Shown: positions 36,375 to 45,026 of the stretch, piece by piece
Position numbering within the stretch: position 1 is the stretch's first letter
How the letters are laid out: each line of letters starts with the position of its first letter
NCBI RefSeq assembly: GCF_050589825.1
Contig: NZ_JBNGOZ010000005.1
Location: 211,552-275,551, forward strand
DNA length: 64,000 nucleotides
Reading direction: 5' to 3'
Source of the DNA: Carboxylicivirga longa
GTDB lineage: Bacteria > Bacteroidota > Bacteroidia > Bacteroidales > Marinilabiliaceae
The notes under the pieces: generated by a model
What the model saw: only the letters and a program-made list of their open reading frames with translations
Database searches by the model: none
What the model was told of the DNA's origin: nothing
Position numbers and translations under genes: made by a program

Positions 36375-36420
36375 GGTGAATTCCATTTAACCTTCAGGTA
36401 ACATTCCGTGAGTTCTTTTG
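36375..36420 (+). promoter_or_regulatory. PHO-box-like repeats and promoter of the Sus/phosphatase operon
   Basis: Heptamers at an 11-base period: GGTGAAT at 36375, TTTAACC at 36386 and GGTAACA at 36397, with a weak fourth at 36408. A -7-like TTCTTTTG follows at 36413-36420. The distance from the GGTAACA repeat to the -7 box (16 bases) equals the distance from the last repeat to the -7 box before the porin gene. Both sites continue TTTGCAGC. Confidence 0.65.
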
Positions 36421-36579
36421 CAGCGATTAATAAATCGAATGGAAACATAAACCCAAAAACATGATGTTACAATGTGAAGAGAGTGATTGATGATGGAGTA
36501 AGCGTTTATTAAAACCAAAAGCAGGACATGCGCCAACATGTCCCACAAAAAAGATTAAAATTTAAAACACGACAAAATT

Positions 36580-39500
36580 ATGAAAAAAGAATATTTTTTC
36601 ATTGAATACCGTAATTTCATGCCAGTATCGAAATGGTTAAAGATTACAAAATTAGCCACCTTGTTACTTTTCATGGGAACCTTACAAGGTTTTGCTCTCA
36701 ATGGTTCAGACCAGACAGAAGAGGAGTTTAAAAAAGAACCAGGTGCGAATGCATTAGCCTTGCATGAATCAATTGTGAATAGTGAAGACCAGGTTGGTAA
36801 GCTGCAGGATGTTCAGCTGCTTACCGGTAAGGTTATTGATGCTTCTGGTGAGCCGATTCCTGGCGTAACCGTTTCCTTAAAAGGCACAACAATCGGTACG
36901 GTCACCAATTTTGACGGGGAATTTACCCTTTCAACAGATCAAACGGGCGACGTGCTGTTATTTTCTTTTATAGGTATGAAAACGGTTGAAGTGCAGATTG
37001 ACAACCGCGAAGTCTATGAAGTGGTGATGCAGGACGAGACTGTTGGTCTTGAGGAGGTTGTAGCCATTGGTTACGGTAAGGCTAAGAAAGGCGAATTGTC
37101 AACGTCCATCGCCACGGTAGAAGGGGTTGAAAAAATGAGCAGCCGTGCCATTAAGTCAACCGAAGATTTTCTGCAGGGCAATGTGGCCGGCGTAACAGTG
37201 GTGCAAGATGGTGGCGACCCCACGAGCACCCCCAATGTGGTGATTCGCGGAGTCGGTTCGGTAAACAACGAGTCGCCCCTGTGGGTGGTGGATGGCATGC
37301 CTTATTATGGTGGGCCTTTAAACCCGAACGACATCGAGAGCATGACCATTTTAAAAGATGCGGCATCGGCTTCTATTTATGGTGCACAGGCTTCTTCTGG
37401 TGTTATAGTGGTCACCACAAAAAGTGGTAAAGAAGGTAAGCCAAAGGTGAATGTGGATCTTTACACGGGTGTGCAAACAGCCAATAAGCTGCCAACGCCC
37501 TTAACGGCTCAGGAGCAGAGCATGGCTTACAATATTGCCACCGATAACGCGGGACAAGGACGTTTGCCGGCGCACGACGCGGCTCAAAACCCATGGGGTG
37601 CTGTAAACCGTACCAACTGGGTGGATGCCATCTTTAGAAACGCCAGCGTGTATAATGCTAATATTTCGCTTAGCGGTGGTAATGATAAGGGACGTTATAT
37701 GACCTCGTTTAATTACCAGGATCGGGAAGGTTTATTAGTTGGTACCAATTCTAAGAAGTTTGGGTTTCGTATGAAGTCGGAGTATGACCTCAGTGATAAA
37801 ATTACCGTGGGCGAAAATTTTTATCTGACGCATAACAACGCGGTGGGCGCAAATACCAGCTCCAGCTATTCGGGGGCCATTATTAATGCCATTTACATGC
37901 CTTCGGCGGCACCTGTTTATGATGAGGATGGTGCCTATCATGGGGTAGCCCCTGAAGGGTCGATCTTTGCAGGTGCCTATGGCGATGTTTATAACCCGGT
38001 GGCCTTATTAAAACGTCCCAATGTAAACAATCCAACTACTACCTATAATGCCAATGCATATATCGATGCCGATATTGTTGAGGGCTTGAAGTTCCGTTCA
38101 TCGTTTTCTTATGATATTGTGAGCGATGATTATAAAAAGTTTACGCCGATGATTCCGGAATCCGGGCGGCGCACAGAAATGAATTATCTGGATCAAAGCT
38201 GGTCGGATCGTCATAAGTGGATTTGGGATAACCAATTGACCTACAATGTGGATTTTGGCAAGCACAAGCTGGACTTAACCGGTGTGTATTCATCTCAGAA
38301 AACCAATTACGAAGCTAACGACGTTCATTTGCAGGGATTCTCGCAGGAAGCCGATTGGTACCAGTATATGGAGAATGGTGAAGAGATGATTGAATGGGGT
38401 AGTGACGTTTACGAAGATGCTTTAACCTCGGCCATCGGACGGGTGCGCTACAATTACGCCGATAAATATTACCTGTCGGGTAGCATTCGTTCAGATCGTA
38501 CCTCCCGATTAGACAAGGCTAATAACAGCGATGTATTTTCTTCAGTTTCTGCTGCCTGGCGCGTGTCATCTGAGCCCTTTATGCAATCCCTGAGCTGGAT
38601 TAATTCATTAAAGCTTCGCTTATCGTGGGGTCAGATTGGTAATATTCAATCGGTGGGTTACTATGCTTACAACGTACCGTTGTCATCGCACCGGCCTTAC
38701 TTGGGAGCACAACCGACATACTTGCCCGGTTATTATGTGGGACAGCAATCCAACAGAAACCTTAAATGGGAGACCTCTGAGACTTATGATGCCGGCATTG
38801 ATATGACTTTGCTGGATAATAAACTGGAAGTAGTGGCCGATTATTTCTGGAAATACACCAACGATATGATTATGACCAATTCGGCTGATCCGCATACGGG
38901 TGTAAGTAAAGGGCCTACCTCCAACGTGGGAACGGTTAAAAACTGGGGCTATGAGTTAGGACTGACCTACCGCGACCACAGCAAGCCGTTTAAGTATTCA
39001 GTGGGCCTTAACCTTTCTTCGATACAAAATGAGCTGCAGGATTTAGAAGGTTACACCAGCGACTATATCGCTCATAATAACAATGTACGTGGTACCTTGT
39101 ATCCTTACCGTTCGATGCCCGGTGAATCGTTGTACTCTTTCTACCTGATACCTTGTGAGGGTACATTCAAGAGTCAGGCTGAAGTGGATGCCCACGCCCG
39201 GAATGGTGCCCTGATTCAGCCCAATGCCCAGCCCGGTGATCTTAAATTTACCGATGTAGACGGCGATGGACAAATTACCGATGGTGATCGTATCTTCCAT
39301 GGCAATGCCTTCCCCGACTTTACCTATTCCATGAATTTCTCGGCCGAATACAAGGGGTTTGATTTAGCTATGCTATGGCAAGGGGTTGGTCAAACACAAG
39401 TATTTAATGGTTATAAATACTCGGCCTATAATATGGCAGAACAAACATATAACCGCGATAACCGTGTGCTGAATGCCTGGTCGGAAAGCAATAGGGGCTC

Positions 39501-39801
39501 AAACATACCACGCCTTCAAACCGTTGACAATAACCGGAATTTTGGAACCAACTCAACCTGGTACCTGGAAGATGCCGCTTATCTGCGCCTGAAAAACCTG
39601 ACCTTAGGTTACACCTTACCAGCGTCTACATTGAATAAATTAGTTGAGGGCTCGTCATTGCGGGTTTATGTTTCAGCGGAAAACCTACTGACCATCACCG
39701 ATTATTCCGGTATGGATCCTGAAGTAGGAGGTATTGGTTTCGATGTGGGTAACTATCCTGTAGCCCGCGTATTGTCGGCCGGTTTATCGCTTTCTTTTTA
39801 A
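36580..39801 (+). CDS. SusC/RagA-type TonB-dependent outer-membrane transporter
   Basis: A 1073-residue outer-membrane transporter. After a long N-terminus with a hydrophobic signal (LATLLLFMGTLQGFAL) comes a carboxypeptidase-regulatory-like domain (~residues 82-155: GKVIDASGEPIPGVTVSLKG). The plug domain includes EEVVAIGYGKAKKGELS and VIRGVGSVNNESPLWVVDG. The barrel has a SusC-type calcium-like loop DVDGDGQITDGDRI and ends LSAGLSLSF. It works with the SusD lipoprotein encoded 35 bases downstream, powered by TonB. Downstream phosphatases and a PHO-like promoter suggest the cargo is a phosphorylated compound, not a glycan. An ATG 13 codons in is an alternative start. Confidence 0.93.
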   Translation: MKKEYFFIEYRNFMPVSKWLKITKLATLLLFMGTLQGFALNGSDQTEEEFKKEPGANALALHESIVNSEDQVGKLQDVQLLTGKVIDASGEPIPGVTVSLKGTTIGTVTNFDGEFTLSTDQTGDVLLFSFIGMKTVEVQIDNREVYEVVMQDETVGLEEVVAIGYGKAKKGELSTSIATVEGVEKMSSRAIKSTEDFLQGNVAGVTVVQDGGDPTSTPNVVIRGVGSVNNESPLWVVDGMPYYGGPLNPNDIESMTILKDAASASIYGAQASSGVIVVTTKSGKEGKPKVNVDLYTGVQTANKLPTPLTAQEQSMAYNIATDNAGQGRLPAHDAAQNPWGAVNRTNWVDAIFRNASVYNANISLSGGNDKGRYMTSFNYQDREGLLVGTNSKKFGFRMKSEYDLSDKITVGENFYLTHNNAVGANTSSSYSGAIINAIYMPSAAPVYDEDGAYHGVAPEGSIFAGAYGDVYNPVALLKRPNVNNPTTTYNANAYIDADIVEGLKFRSSFSYDIVSDDYKKFTPMIPESGRRTEMNYLDQSWSDRHKWIWDNQLTYNVDFGKHKLDLTGVYSSQKTNYEANDVHLQGFSQEADWYQYMENGEEMIEWGSDVYEDALTSAIGRVRYNYADKYYLSGSIRSDRTSRLDKANNSDVFSSVSAAWRVSSEPFMQSLSWINSLKLRLSWGQIGNIQSVGYYAYNVPLSSHRPYLGAQPTYLPGYYVGQQSNRNLKWETSETYDAGIDMTLLDNKLEVVADYFWKYTNDMIMTNSADPHTGVSKGPTSNVGTVKNWGYELGLTYRDHSKPFKYSVGLNLSSIQNELQDLEGYTSDYIAHNNNVRGTLYPYRSMPGESLYSFYLIPCEGTFKSQAEVDAHARNGALIQPNAQPGDLKFTDVDGDGQITDGDRIFHGNAFPDFTYSMNFSAEYKGFDLAMLWQGVGQTQVFNGYKYSAYNMAEQTYNRDNRVLNAWSESNRGSNIPRLQTVDNNRNFGTNSTWYLEDAAYLRLKNLTLGYTLPASTLNKLVEGSSLRVYVSAENLLTITDYSGMDPEVGGIGFDVGNYPVARVLSAGLSLSF

Positions 39802-39839
39802 GCTTCAAACAAATCAAACAGAATAAAAGAAAAATAGTG

Positions 39840-41423
39840 ATGAAAAAGATTCAATTATTAAAATATATATTACCTGCACTGTTAATCGGAAGCCTGATCA
39901 GTTGTTCAGACGATTTTACCGACCTGGTGCCCAAAGGAAGTGCCACGCAGGGTAACTTCTGGCAAAATGAGGCCGATGCCCTGGCGGGTGCCAATGCCAT
40001 GTACTATTACATGAAAGATGAAGACATGTTTACCCGCGGTTTTATGTGGTACATTAATGCCTCCGACGATATGATTACAGGACGGGTGAATGCCAAAGCA
40101 GATGCGGCTGTTTACTTTAACCTGAGTGGCGACGAGGGGTATTTCAGTTGGATGTATCCACAGAGTTATAAGGTGATACGCCGGGCCAACGATGTGATTG
40201 CGAATGTACCTGCTATCGATATGGACGAAAACCTGAAACAGCGCATTCTCGGTGAAGCTTATTTTATGCGTGGCTTCCACTATTTCTGGTTGGCACACAC
40301 CTATGGTGATAATGGCGCTAACGGCGGTGTACCCATCATCACCGAAGCCAATATGTTTGACGACCAATTTACCCGACCGGCCAGTGTGATTGACAATTAC
40401 GAGCATATTGTCAGCGATCTGGAAAAGGCGGCTGAGCTCTTGCCATTATTTACTGAATACGCCAGTGAAGACCTGGGGCGGGCGCATAAAGATGCTGCGT
40501 TGGCTTATATCGCTAAAACGAATCTGTATTGGGCACAATACGATGAGTCTAAATGGGCCGAGGTGGTGCGCTATTGCGATATGGTAACGAATTCGGGCTC
40601 TAACAGGCATGTGCTGGATACGGATAATCCGGATCTTGACTTCCGCAATGTATTTACCGCTGAGAACGATTTTGGACCCGAGTATATCTGGTCGGCCGTT
40701 TCGGGCGTGGATGCCGGCAGTAAGTTACCCGGTGTGATGCTGGAGAACAAAGGCTGGGGCGATTACAATGGTTGGGGTTATTATCAGCCAACATTAGAGT
40801 TGTATAACGCTTTTGAAGCAGGTGATGCGCGTCTTAAAGCTACTATTTTAGAATTCGGACAGGAATTTAAATGGTTTGGCGAAACCCGTCAATACGCCTC
40901 ACAAAACTCACAAAGTGGCTTCCAGTTTAATAAATACATGGAGCCTTATGGCTATGACAATCCGGTAGGAACGACCATTAATCCTAATGGTAATGCACCT
41001 ACAACCATTGCCGATGTGCCCATCTTGCGCTATTCTGAAATTGTGCTGATGAAAGCAGAGGCCTTGCTGATGCAAGGACAAAATGCGGATCTGGATATTA
41101 ATGCCATACGCGATCGGGCTGGCTTAGCGCTACTAAGCGGCGCTACCATGGATGATCTGAAGCAGGAGCGCCGGGTGGAGTTCGCCGGTGAGTTTGCCAA
41201 TCGCCACTTCGACCTGGTTCGCTGGGGCGATGCAGATAGCATTTATGCTTTGCCATTGCACGGCCGCGAGCATGCCGATAAAACGGATCCTTCATCGGCG
41301 TATACCATTAAAGAAGTGCGTCCGGCGCGTCCGCAGTTTGACCCGGAAGTACATCATGTATGGGTGATTCCTAATAATGTGATTGATGTATCGGGTATTG
41401 AGCAGAATAAAGGCTGGAAATAA
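39840..41423 (+). CDS. SusD/RagB-type surface lipoprotein
   Basis: The ligand-capturing lid of the SusC transporter, 527 residues. The signal ends in lipobox ISC, then acidic SDDFTDL, consistent with surface export. TPR-like helices typical of SusD are visible: LGEAYFMRGFHYFWLAHTYG, AALAYIAKTNLYWAQYD and YSEIVLMKAEALLMQG. The C-terminal RagB signature ERRVEFAGEFANRHFDLVRWG and a final HHVWVIPNNVIDVS complete it. The ATG at 39840 is used; the GTG one codon earlier is less likely. A hairpin 32 bases after the stop separates it from the enzymes of the operon. Confidence 0.93.
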   Translation: MKKIQLLKYILPALLIGSLISCSDDFTDLVPKGSATQGNFWQNEADALAGANAMYYYMKDEDMFTRGFMWYINASDDMITGRVNAKADAAVYFNLSGDEGYFSWMYPQSYKVIRRANDVIANVPAIDMDENLKQRILGEAYFMRGFHYFWLAHTYGDNGANGGVPIITEANMFDDQFTRPASVIDNYEHIVSDLEKAAELLPLFTEYASEDLGRAHKDAALAYIAKTNLYWAQYDESKWAEVVRYCDMVTNSGSNRHVLDTDNPDLDFRNVFTAENDFGPEYIWSAVSGVDAGSKLPGVMLENKGWGDYNGWGYYQPTLELYNAFEAGDARLKATILEFGQEFKWFGETRQYASQNSQSGFQFNKYMEPYGYDNPVGTTINPNGNAPTTIADVPILRYSEIVLMKAEALLMQGQNADLDINAIRDRAGLALLSGATMDDLKQERRVEFAGEFANRHFDLVRWGDADSIYALPLHGREHADKTDPSSAYTIKEVRPARPQFDPEVHHVWVIPNNVIDVSGIEQNKGWK

Positions 41424-41455
41424 AATAATTCCTGTGTTGATAATAATGTGATTTC

Positions 41456-41491
41456 AAGGATGCCGGGCTCTTTATGCTGTCCGGCATCCTT
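41456..41491 (+). terminator. Intercistronic hairpin after susD
   Basis: AAGGATGCCGG at 41456-41466 pairs with CCGGCATCCTT at 41481-41491 over a 14-base loop. Few T follow, so it probably attenuates or protects the susCD mRNA rather than stopping transcription fully. That would leave the downstream enzymes at lower expression. Confidence 0.6.
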
Positions 41492-41504
41492 ATTAATACT
41501 AGAA

Positions 41505-42362
41505 ATGATGATGAAAAGCCTGTCTATATTTTTCCTTATAGCCTGTTTGTTAGCGAATAGCCATGCATTTCCGCAAAAGGCGGGAGGGTCTCCACTGGCT
41601 TGTGCGGCCGGTCATGCCCATAACGATTACCGCCACACGCATCCTTTGCACGATGCCCTCACTTACCGTTTTAAAAGTATTGAGGTGGATGTTTTTCCCC
41701 TGGGTGATTCACTCTATGTGGCACACGACGATTACGAAATTACTGAAGGTCGTACGCTTCCTTCGCTTTACCTTGATCCGCTGTTAAAAGTGGTGAAGGA
41801 TAACCAGGGCTCTGTTTATGGCGATGGCAGCGAGGTGTTGCTTGTGATTGACATTAAAAGAGATGCTGTTCGCTCGTTTTTATTATTAGAGCAAATTTTA
41901 TCCGATTATCAGTCCTTACTATCCACTTACGATGAAGCCGGCCTGACTAAAAAGGCGGTGAAAGTGATTATTTCCGGTGGAAGGGCGATTGACACCCTGC
42001 TGACCCGTAAAAGCGGTCACATATTTTTGGATGGGCGCATGAATGAGCTGGACACAGCGATACCTGCCCATCTGATGCCTTTAGTAAGTGGTGCATGGGG
42101 TGATTTCTTCAGCTGGGATGGCACAGGGCTTATGCCTGATGTTGAGCAAAAGCGCTTGGCTTCGCTGGCGGGCAAAGCGCGTGCAGCCGGTTCGCTGCTG
42201 CGTTTTTGGGGAGCGCCCAATCATAGCGCTCAAGTGAAGCGTAATGTGTGGAACTGTTTATCTGCCGAGCCCAACGTACTAATTGGGGCGGATGACTTAA
42301 AAGCTTTGCGCACATTTTACACCGAAAAAGCCGGTCAATACCCCTTAAGTGATAAAAAATAA
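41505..42362 (+). CDS. PI-PLC/GDPD-superfamily phosphodiesterase, AIM6-like
   Basis: A secreted 285-residue phosphodiesterase of the TIM-barrel family that includes phosphatidylinositol phospholipase C, glycerophosphodiester phosphodiesterase and yeast AIM6. The signal is SLSIFFLIACLLANSHA. The first catalytic cluster reads GHAHNDYRHTHPLHDAL, followed by SIEVDVFPLGDSLYVAHDD, which supplies metal-ligand E and D and the second His. LLVIDIKRDAV and IFLDGRMNEL continue the barrel. I chose the first ATG of MMMKSLS because it yields the signal. It likely releases phosphomonoesters from lipid or diester substrates for the phosphatases downstream. Exact substrate unknown. Confidence 0.82.
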   Translation: MMMKSLSIFFLIACLLANSHAFPQKAGGSPLACAAGHAHNDYRHTHPLHDALTYRFKSIEVDVFPLGDSLYVAHDDYEITEGRTLPSLYLDPLLKVVKDNQGSVYGDGSEVLLVIDIKRDAVRSFLLLEQILSDYQSLLSTYDEAGLTKKAVKVIISGGRAIDTLLTRKSGHIFLDGRMNELDTAIPAHLMPLVSGAWGDFFSWDGTGLMPDVEQKRLASLAGKARAAGSLLRFWGAPNHSAQVKRNVWNCLSAEPNVLIGADDLKALRTFYTEKAGQYPLSDKK

Positions 42363-42386
42363 ATACCTCCAAAAGACGATTAAGTT

Positions 42387-43541
42387 ATGAAGATAATGAA
42401 CTATTTAGGGCTGCTTATGGCTGCCATTCTCATAGTGGCTGCCCCAGCTGCAGGTCAGTCGCAGAACAATCAGGCTGCTGAAAAATTAACCTATACCAAT
42501 GCGCAAGCCTATCAGAAAGTGACTTTAAGTCAAAAAAAGGCGCGAAAGCTAAAAAATGTTGTGCTGATGATCGGCGACGGGATGGGGCTTCATCAGGTTT
42601 CAGCTGCCTGGGTTGCTAATCATGGCCAACTCAACCTGGATCAATTTCCAACCGTGGGACTCATGCGTACCTATGCGGCTAACCGATTGATCACCGATTC
42701 GGGGGCAGCCGGAACGGCCATGGCCACGGGACAAAAAACCAATTATCATTCCGTCGGTGTGGACACGGTAGGGCGTCCCTTGTCGTCGCTGGCCAAGCTG
42801 GCCCATGAGAAGGGTTTGTCAACCGGCGTTGTGGTTACCTGTAATCTGACGGATGCGACGCCCGCTACCTTTTGTGCTCACCATAGTGATCGGGACCAGG
42901 AAGAGCAATTGGCTCTTGACTTTTTAAGCTGTGGAGTGGATTATATTTTCGGAGGTGGGCGAAAGGTGTTCACGCAACGAACCGATCAGCGTAACTTAAT
43001 GGCCGAGATGGAAGCAGCCGGTTATCAAACACCATCGAACTGGTCTGCCACTAAAGTGCTTGAAGGGGGCAAGGTGTTTTCCGTTTTGGAAGACGGTCAG
43101 TTGCCTCTGGCAGCCGAGCGTGGCAGAGTGTTTCAGGCGGCTTGTCTGCATGCTTTGTCGCTGCTTGATAATAGCAAAGATGGCTTTTTTGCCATGTTTG
43201 AAGGTTCACGGATTGATGATTGCGGGCATTGGAATGATGTGCCCAAATTGATGGAAGAAATTTTTGATTTTGACCAGACCATTGGACGGGTGTTGCAATG
43301 GGCCGAGCAGGATGGTGAAACACTGGTGATTGTGCTGGCTGACCACGAAACGGGCGGATTGACCTTACTGGATGGCGATATCGAGACAGGTCAGGTAAGC
43401 GGTCATTTTTCTACCGGGGGGCATTCGGGCATCCTGGTGCCGGTGTATGCCTATGGTCCAGGCGCCGAACTATTTGGCGGTATTTATGAGAATACCGAGG
43501 TGTTCGAAAAGATTGTTAAATTGCTTCAACTTAAACGCTAG
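42387..43541 (+). CDS. Alkaline phosphatase, PhoA type
   Basis: A periplasmic metal-dependent phosphomonoesterase of 384 residues after a signal peptide (LLMAAILIVAAPAAGQ). The active-site elements are intact: first zinc/magnesium Asp in VLMIGDGMGLHQV, nucleophile Ser in ITDSGAAGTAMATGQKT, FEGSRIDDCGHWND with Glu, Asp and His ligands, the Asp-His pair in VLADHETGGL, and the last His in STGGHSG. It releases free phosphate from organic phosphates for the Pst system at 25-29 kb. It lies in the middle of the Sus/phosphatase operon, six bases before the next phosphatase gene. Confidence 0.93.
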   Translation: MKIMNYLGLLMAAILIVAAPAAGQSQNNQAAEKLTYTNAQAYQKVTLSQKKARKLKNVVLMIGDGMGLHQVSAAWVANHGQLNLDQFPTVGLMRTYAANRLITDSGAAGTAMATGQKTNYHSVGVDTVGRPLSSLAKLAHEKGLSTGVVVTCNLTDATPATFCAHHSDRDQEEQLALDFLSCGVDYIFGGGRKVFTQRTDQRNLMAEMEAAGYQTPSNWSATKVLEGGKVFSVLEDGQLPLAAERGRVFQAACLHALSLLDNSKDGFFAMFEGSRIDDCGHWNDVPKLMEEIFDFDQTIGRVLQWAEQDGETLVIVLADHETGGLTLLDGDIETGQVSGHFSTGGHSGILVPVYAYGPGAELFGGIYENTEVFEKIVKLLQLKR

Positions 43542-43546
43542 TAATT

Positions 43547-45010
43547 ATGGGTTTAATTAAAAAATATACAGCCTCTTCTTTTTGGCTATGCCTCCTGTTG
43601 GTGGGTGTACCGTTTATGGCTCTTATAGGACAGGAGCAGTCAGCTTTGCGCTTTAATGACGGTGGCACGTTTAAAATAGCCCAGTTCACCGACCTGCATT
43701 GGAAATCGGGTTCAGCCAATTGTGCCAAAACCATCGCCACCATACAGCATGTGCTGGATCTTGAGCAGCCTGATCTGGTGGTACTCACCGGGGATGTGGT
43801 TGTGGAGGTGCCGGCTCATAAGGGCTGGCTTGAAGTGGCTGATATTTTTATCAATGCTGAGGTGCCCTGGGCCGTGACCCTGGGTAACCACGATGCCGAG
43901 CCGGACATCTCACGCACGCAGGTTTTTGATCTGTTGGAAGACTTGCCTTTTTTTATGGGGATAAAAGGGGATGTGAGTGGTATCGGGAATTACGTGTTGC
44001 CCATTAATGCATCGGACGGCGCTAAGGAAGCAGCGCTTCTTTATTTCTTCGACTCCAATGCCTATGCCGAAGATGAAGAAATCTCAAATTACGACTGGAT
44101 TCAGTTCGATCAGATAGACTGGTACCGCCGGGCGAGTCAGCGATTTGCGAATAAAAATGATGGGCTCCCTTTGCCGGCTCTGACCTTTTTCCATATCCCC
44201 CTGCCGGAGTATAAACACATAGTTGGTGCGGCAACAACGGTAGGCGATCAGTTGGAAGGGGTGGCTGCCCCGGCGCTTAATTCCGGTATGTTTGCCTCAA
44301 TGCTGCAGATGCAGGATGTGATGGGTGTTTTCGTGGGACATGATCATGATAACAATTACATTGGTCTGCATAAGGGTATTGCCCTGGCTTTTGGCCAGGT
44401 GAGTGGCTACGATGCCTATGGCGAACTCGACCGGGGTGGACGCATCATCGTGCTGAAGGAGGGTGATTTTTCTTTCGAAACATGGATACGAACGGGCAGG
44501 GAGAAGATGCATCACTATTATTATCCGGCTGGCATGCCGGCACCTGACCCCAAAACCGTGTTTTTGCCGGCTACCAAGTTGGATAAGGTAAAACCGGGTA
44601 TTCGATATACCTATTACGAAGACAAGATACAATCGACAGCCGAGCTGGCCGGCCTGAAATGCCTGAAGTCAGGTTATATCCCTAATATCTCACTTAATCC
44701 GGCTGAGGTGGATGATTATTTTGGCTTTATGTATGAAGGCTGGCTGAAAATACCCCAAACAGGTAATTACCGTTTTTACCTGCGCTCCGATGATGGTTCG
44801 CAATTGCTGATTGATGATCAACTGTTAATCGATAATGATGGTGGCCACAGTGCGCGTACAAGAGAAAATGAAATAGCGTTGGAAGCCGGGTTTCATAAAA
44901 TCAAGGTGCTTTATTTCGAAAATTATATGGGGCAAACCCTGGAAGTGGGGCTCACGGGTATTGGCATTAAAAGGCAAGCCTTGCCGGATATTTTCTTGTT
45001 TGTTGAATAG
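43547..45010 (+). CDS. Calcineurin-like phosphatase with C-terminal PA14 domain
   Basis: A 487-residue secreted metallophosphatase related to purple acid phosphatases. After a signal (FWLCLLLVGVPFMALIG) the motifs are FTDLHW, LTGDVVVE, LGNHDAEPD, FHIPLPEYK and GHDHDNNYIG, which supply the usual Asp, Asn and His ligands. The last ~130 residues (FMYEGWLKIPQTGNYRFYLR, DDGSQLLIDDQLL, HKIKVLYFENYMG) match a PA14 carbohydrate-binding beta-barrel. The PA14 part suggests binding of a glycosylated or surface substrate. The gene starts six bases after the alkaline phosphatase stop and is probably co-translated. Confidence 0.87.
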   Translation: MGLIKKYTASSFWLCLLLVGVPFMALIGQEQSALRFNDGGTFKIAQFTDLHWKSGSANCAKTIATIQHVLDLEQPDLVVLTGDVVVEVPAHKGWLEVADIFINAEVPWAVTLGNHDAEPDISRTQVFDLLEDLPFFMGIKGDVSGIGNYVLPINASDGAKEAALLYFFDSNAYAEDEEISNYDWIQFDQIDWYRRASQRFANKNDGLPLPALTFFHIPLPEYKHIVGAATTVGDQLEGVAAPALNSGMFASMLQMQDVMGVFVGHDHDNNYIGLHKGIALAFGQVSGYDAYGELDRGGRIIVLKEGDFSFETWIRTGREKMHHYYYPAGMPAPDPKTVFLPATKLDKVKPGIRYTYYEDKIQSTAELAGLKCLKSGYIPNISLNPAEVDDYFGFMYEGWLKIPQTGNYRFYLRSDDGSQLLIDDQLLIDNDGGHSARTRENEIALEAGFHKIKVLYFENYMGQTLEVGLTGIGIKRQALPDIFLFVE

Positions 45011-45026
45011 TTTAAAACGATTAGCT

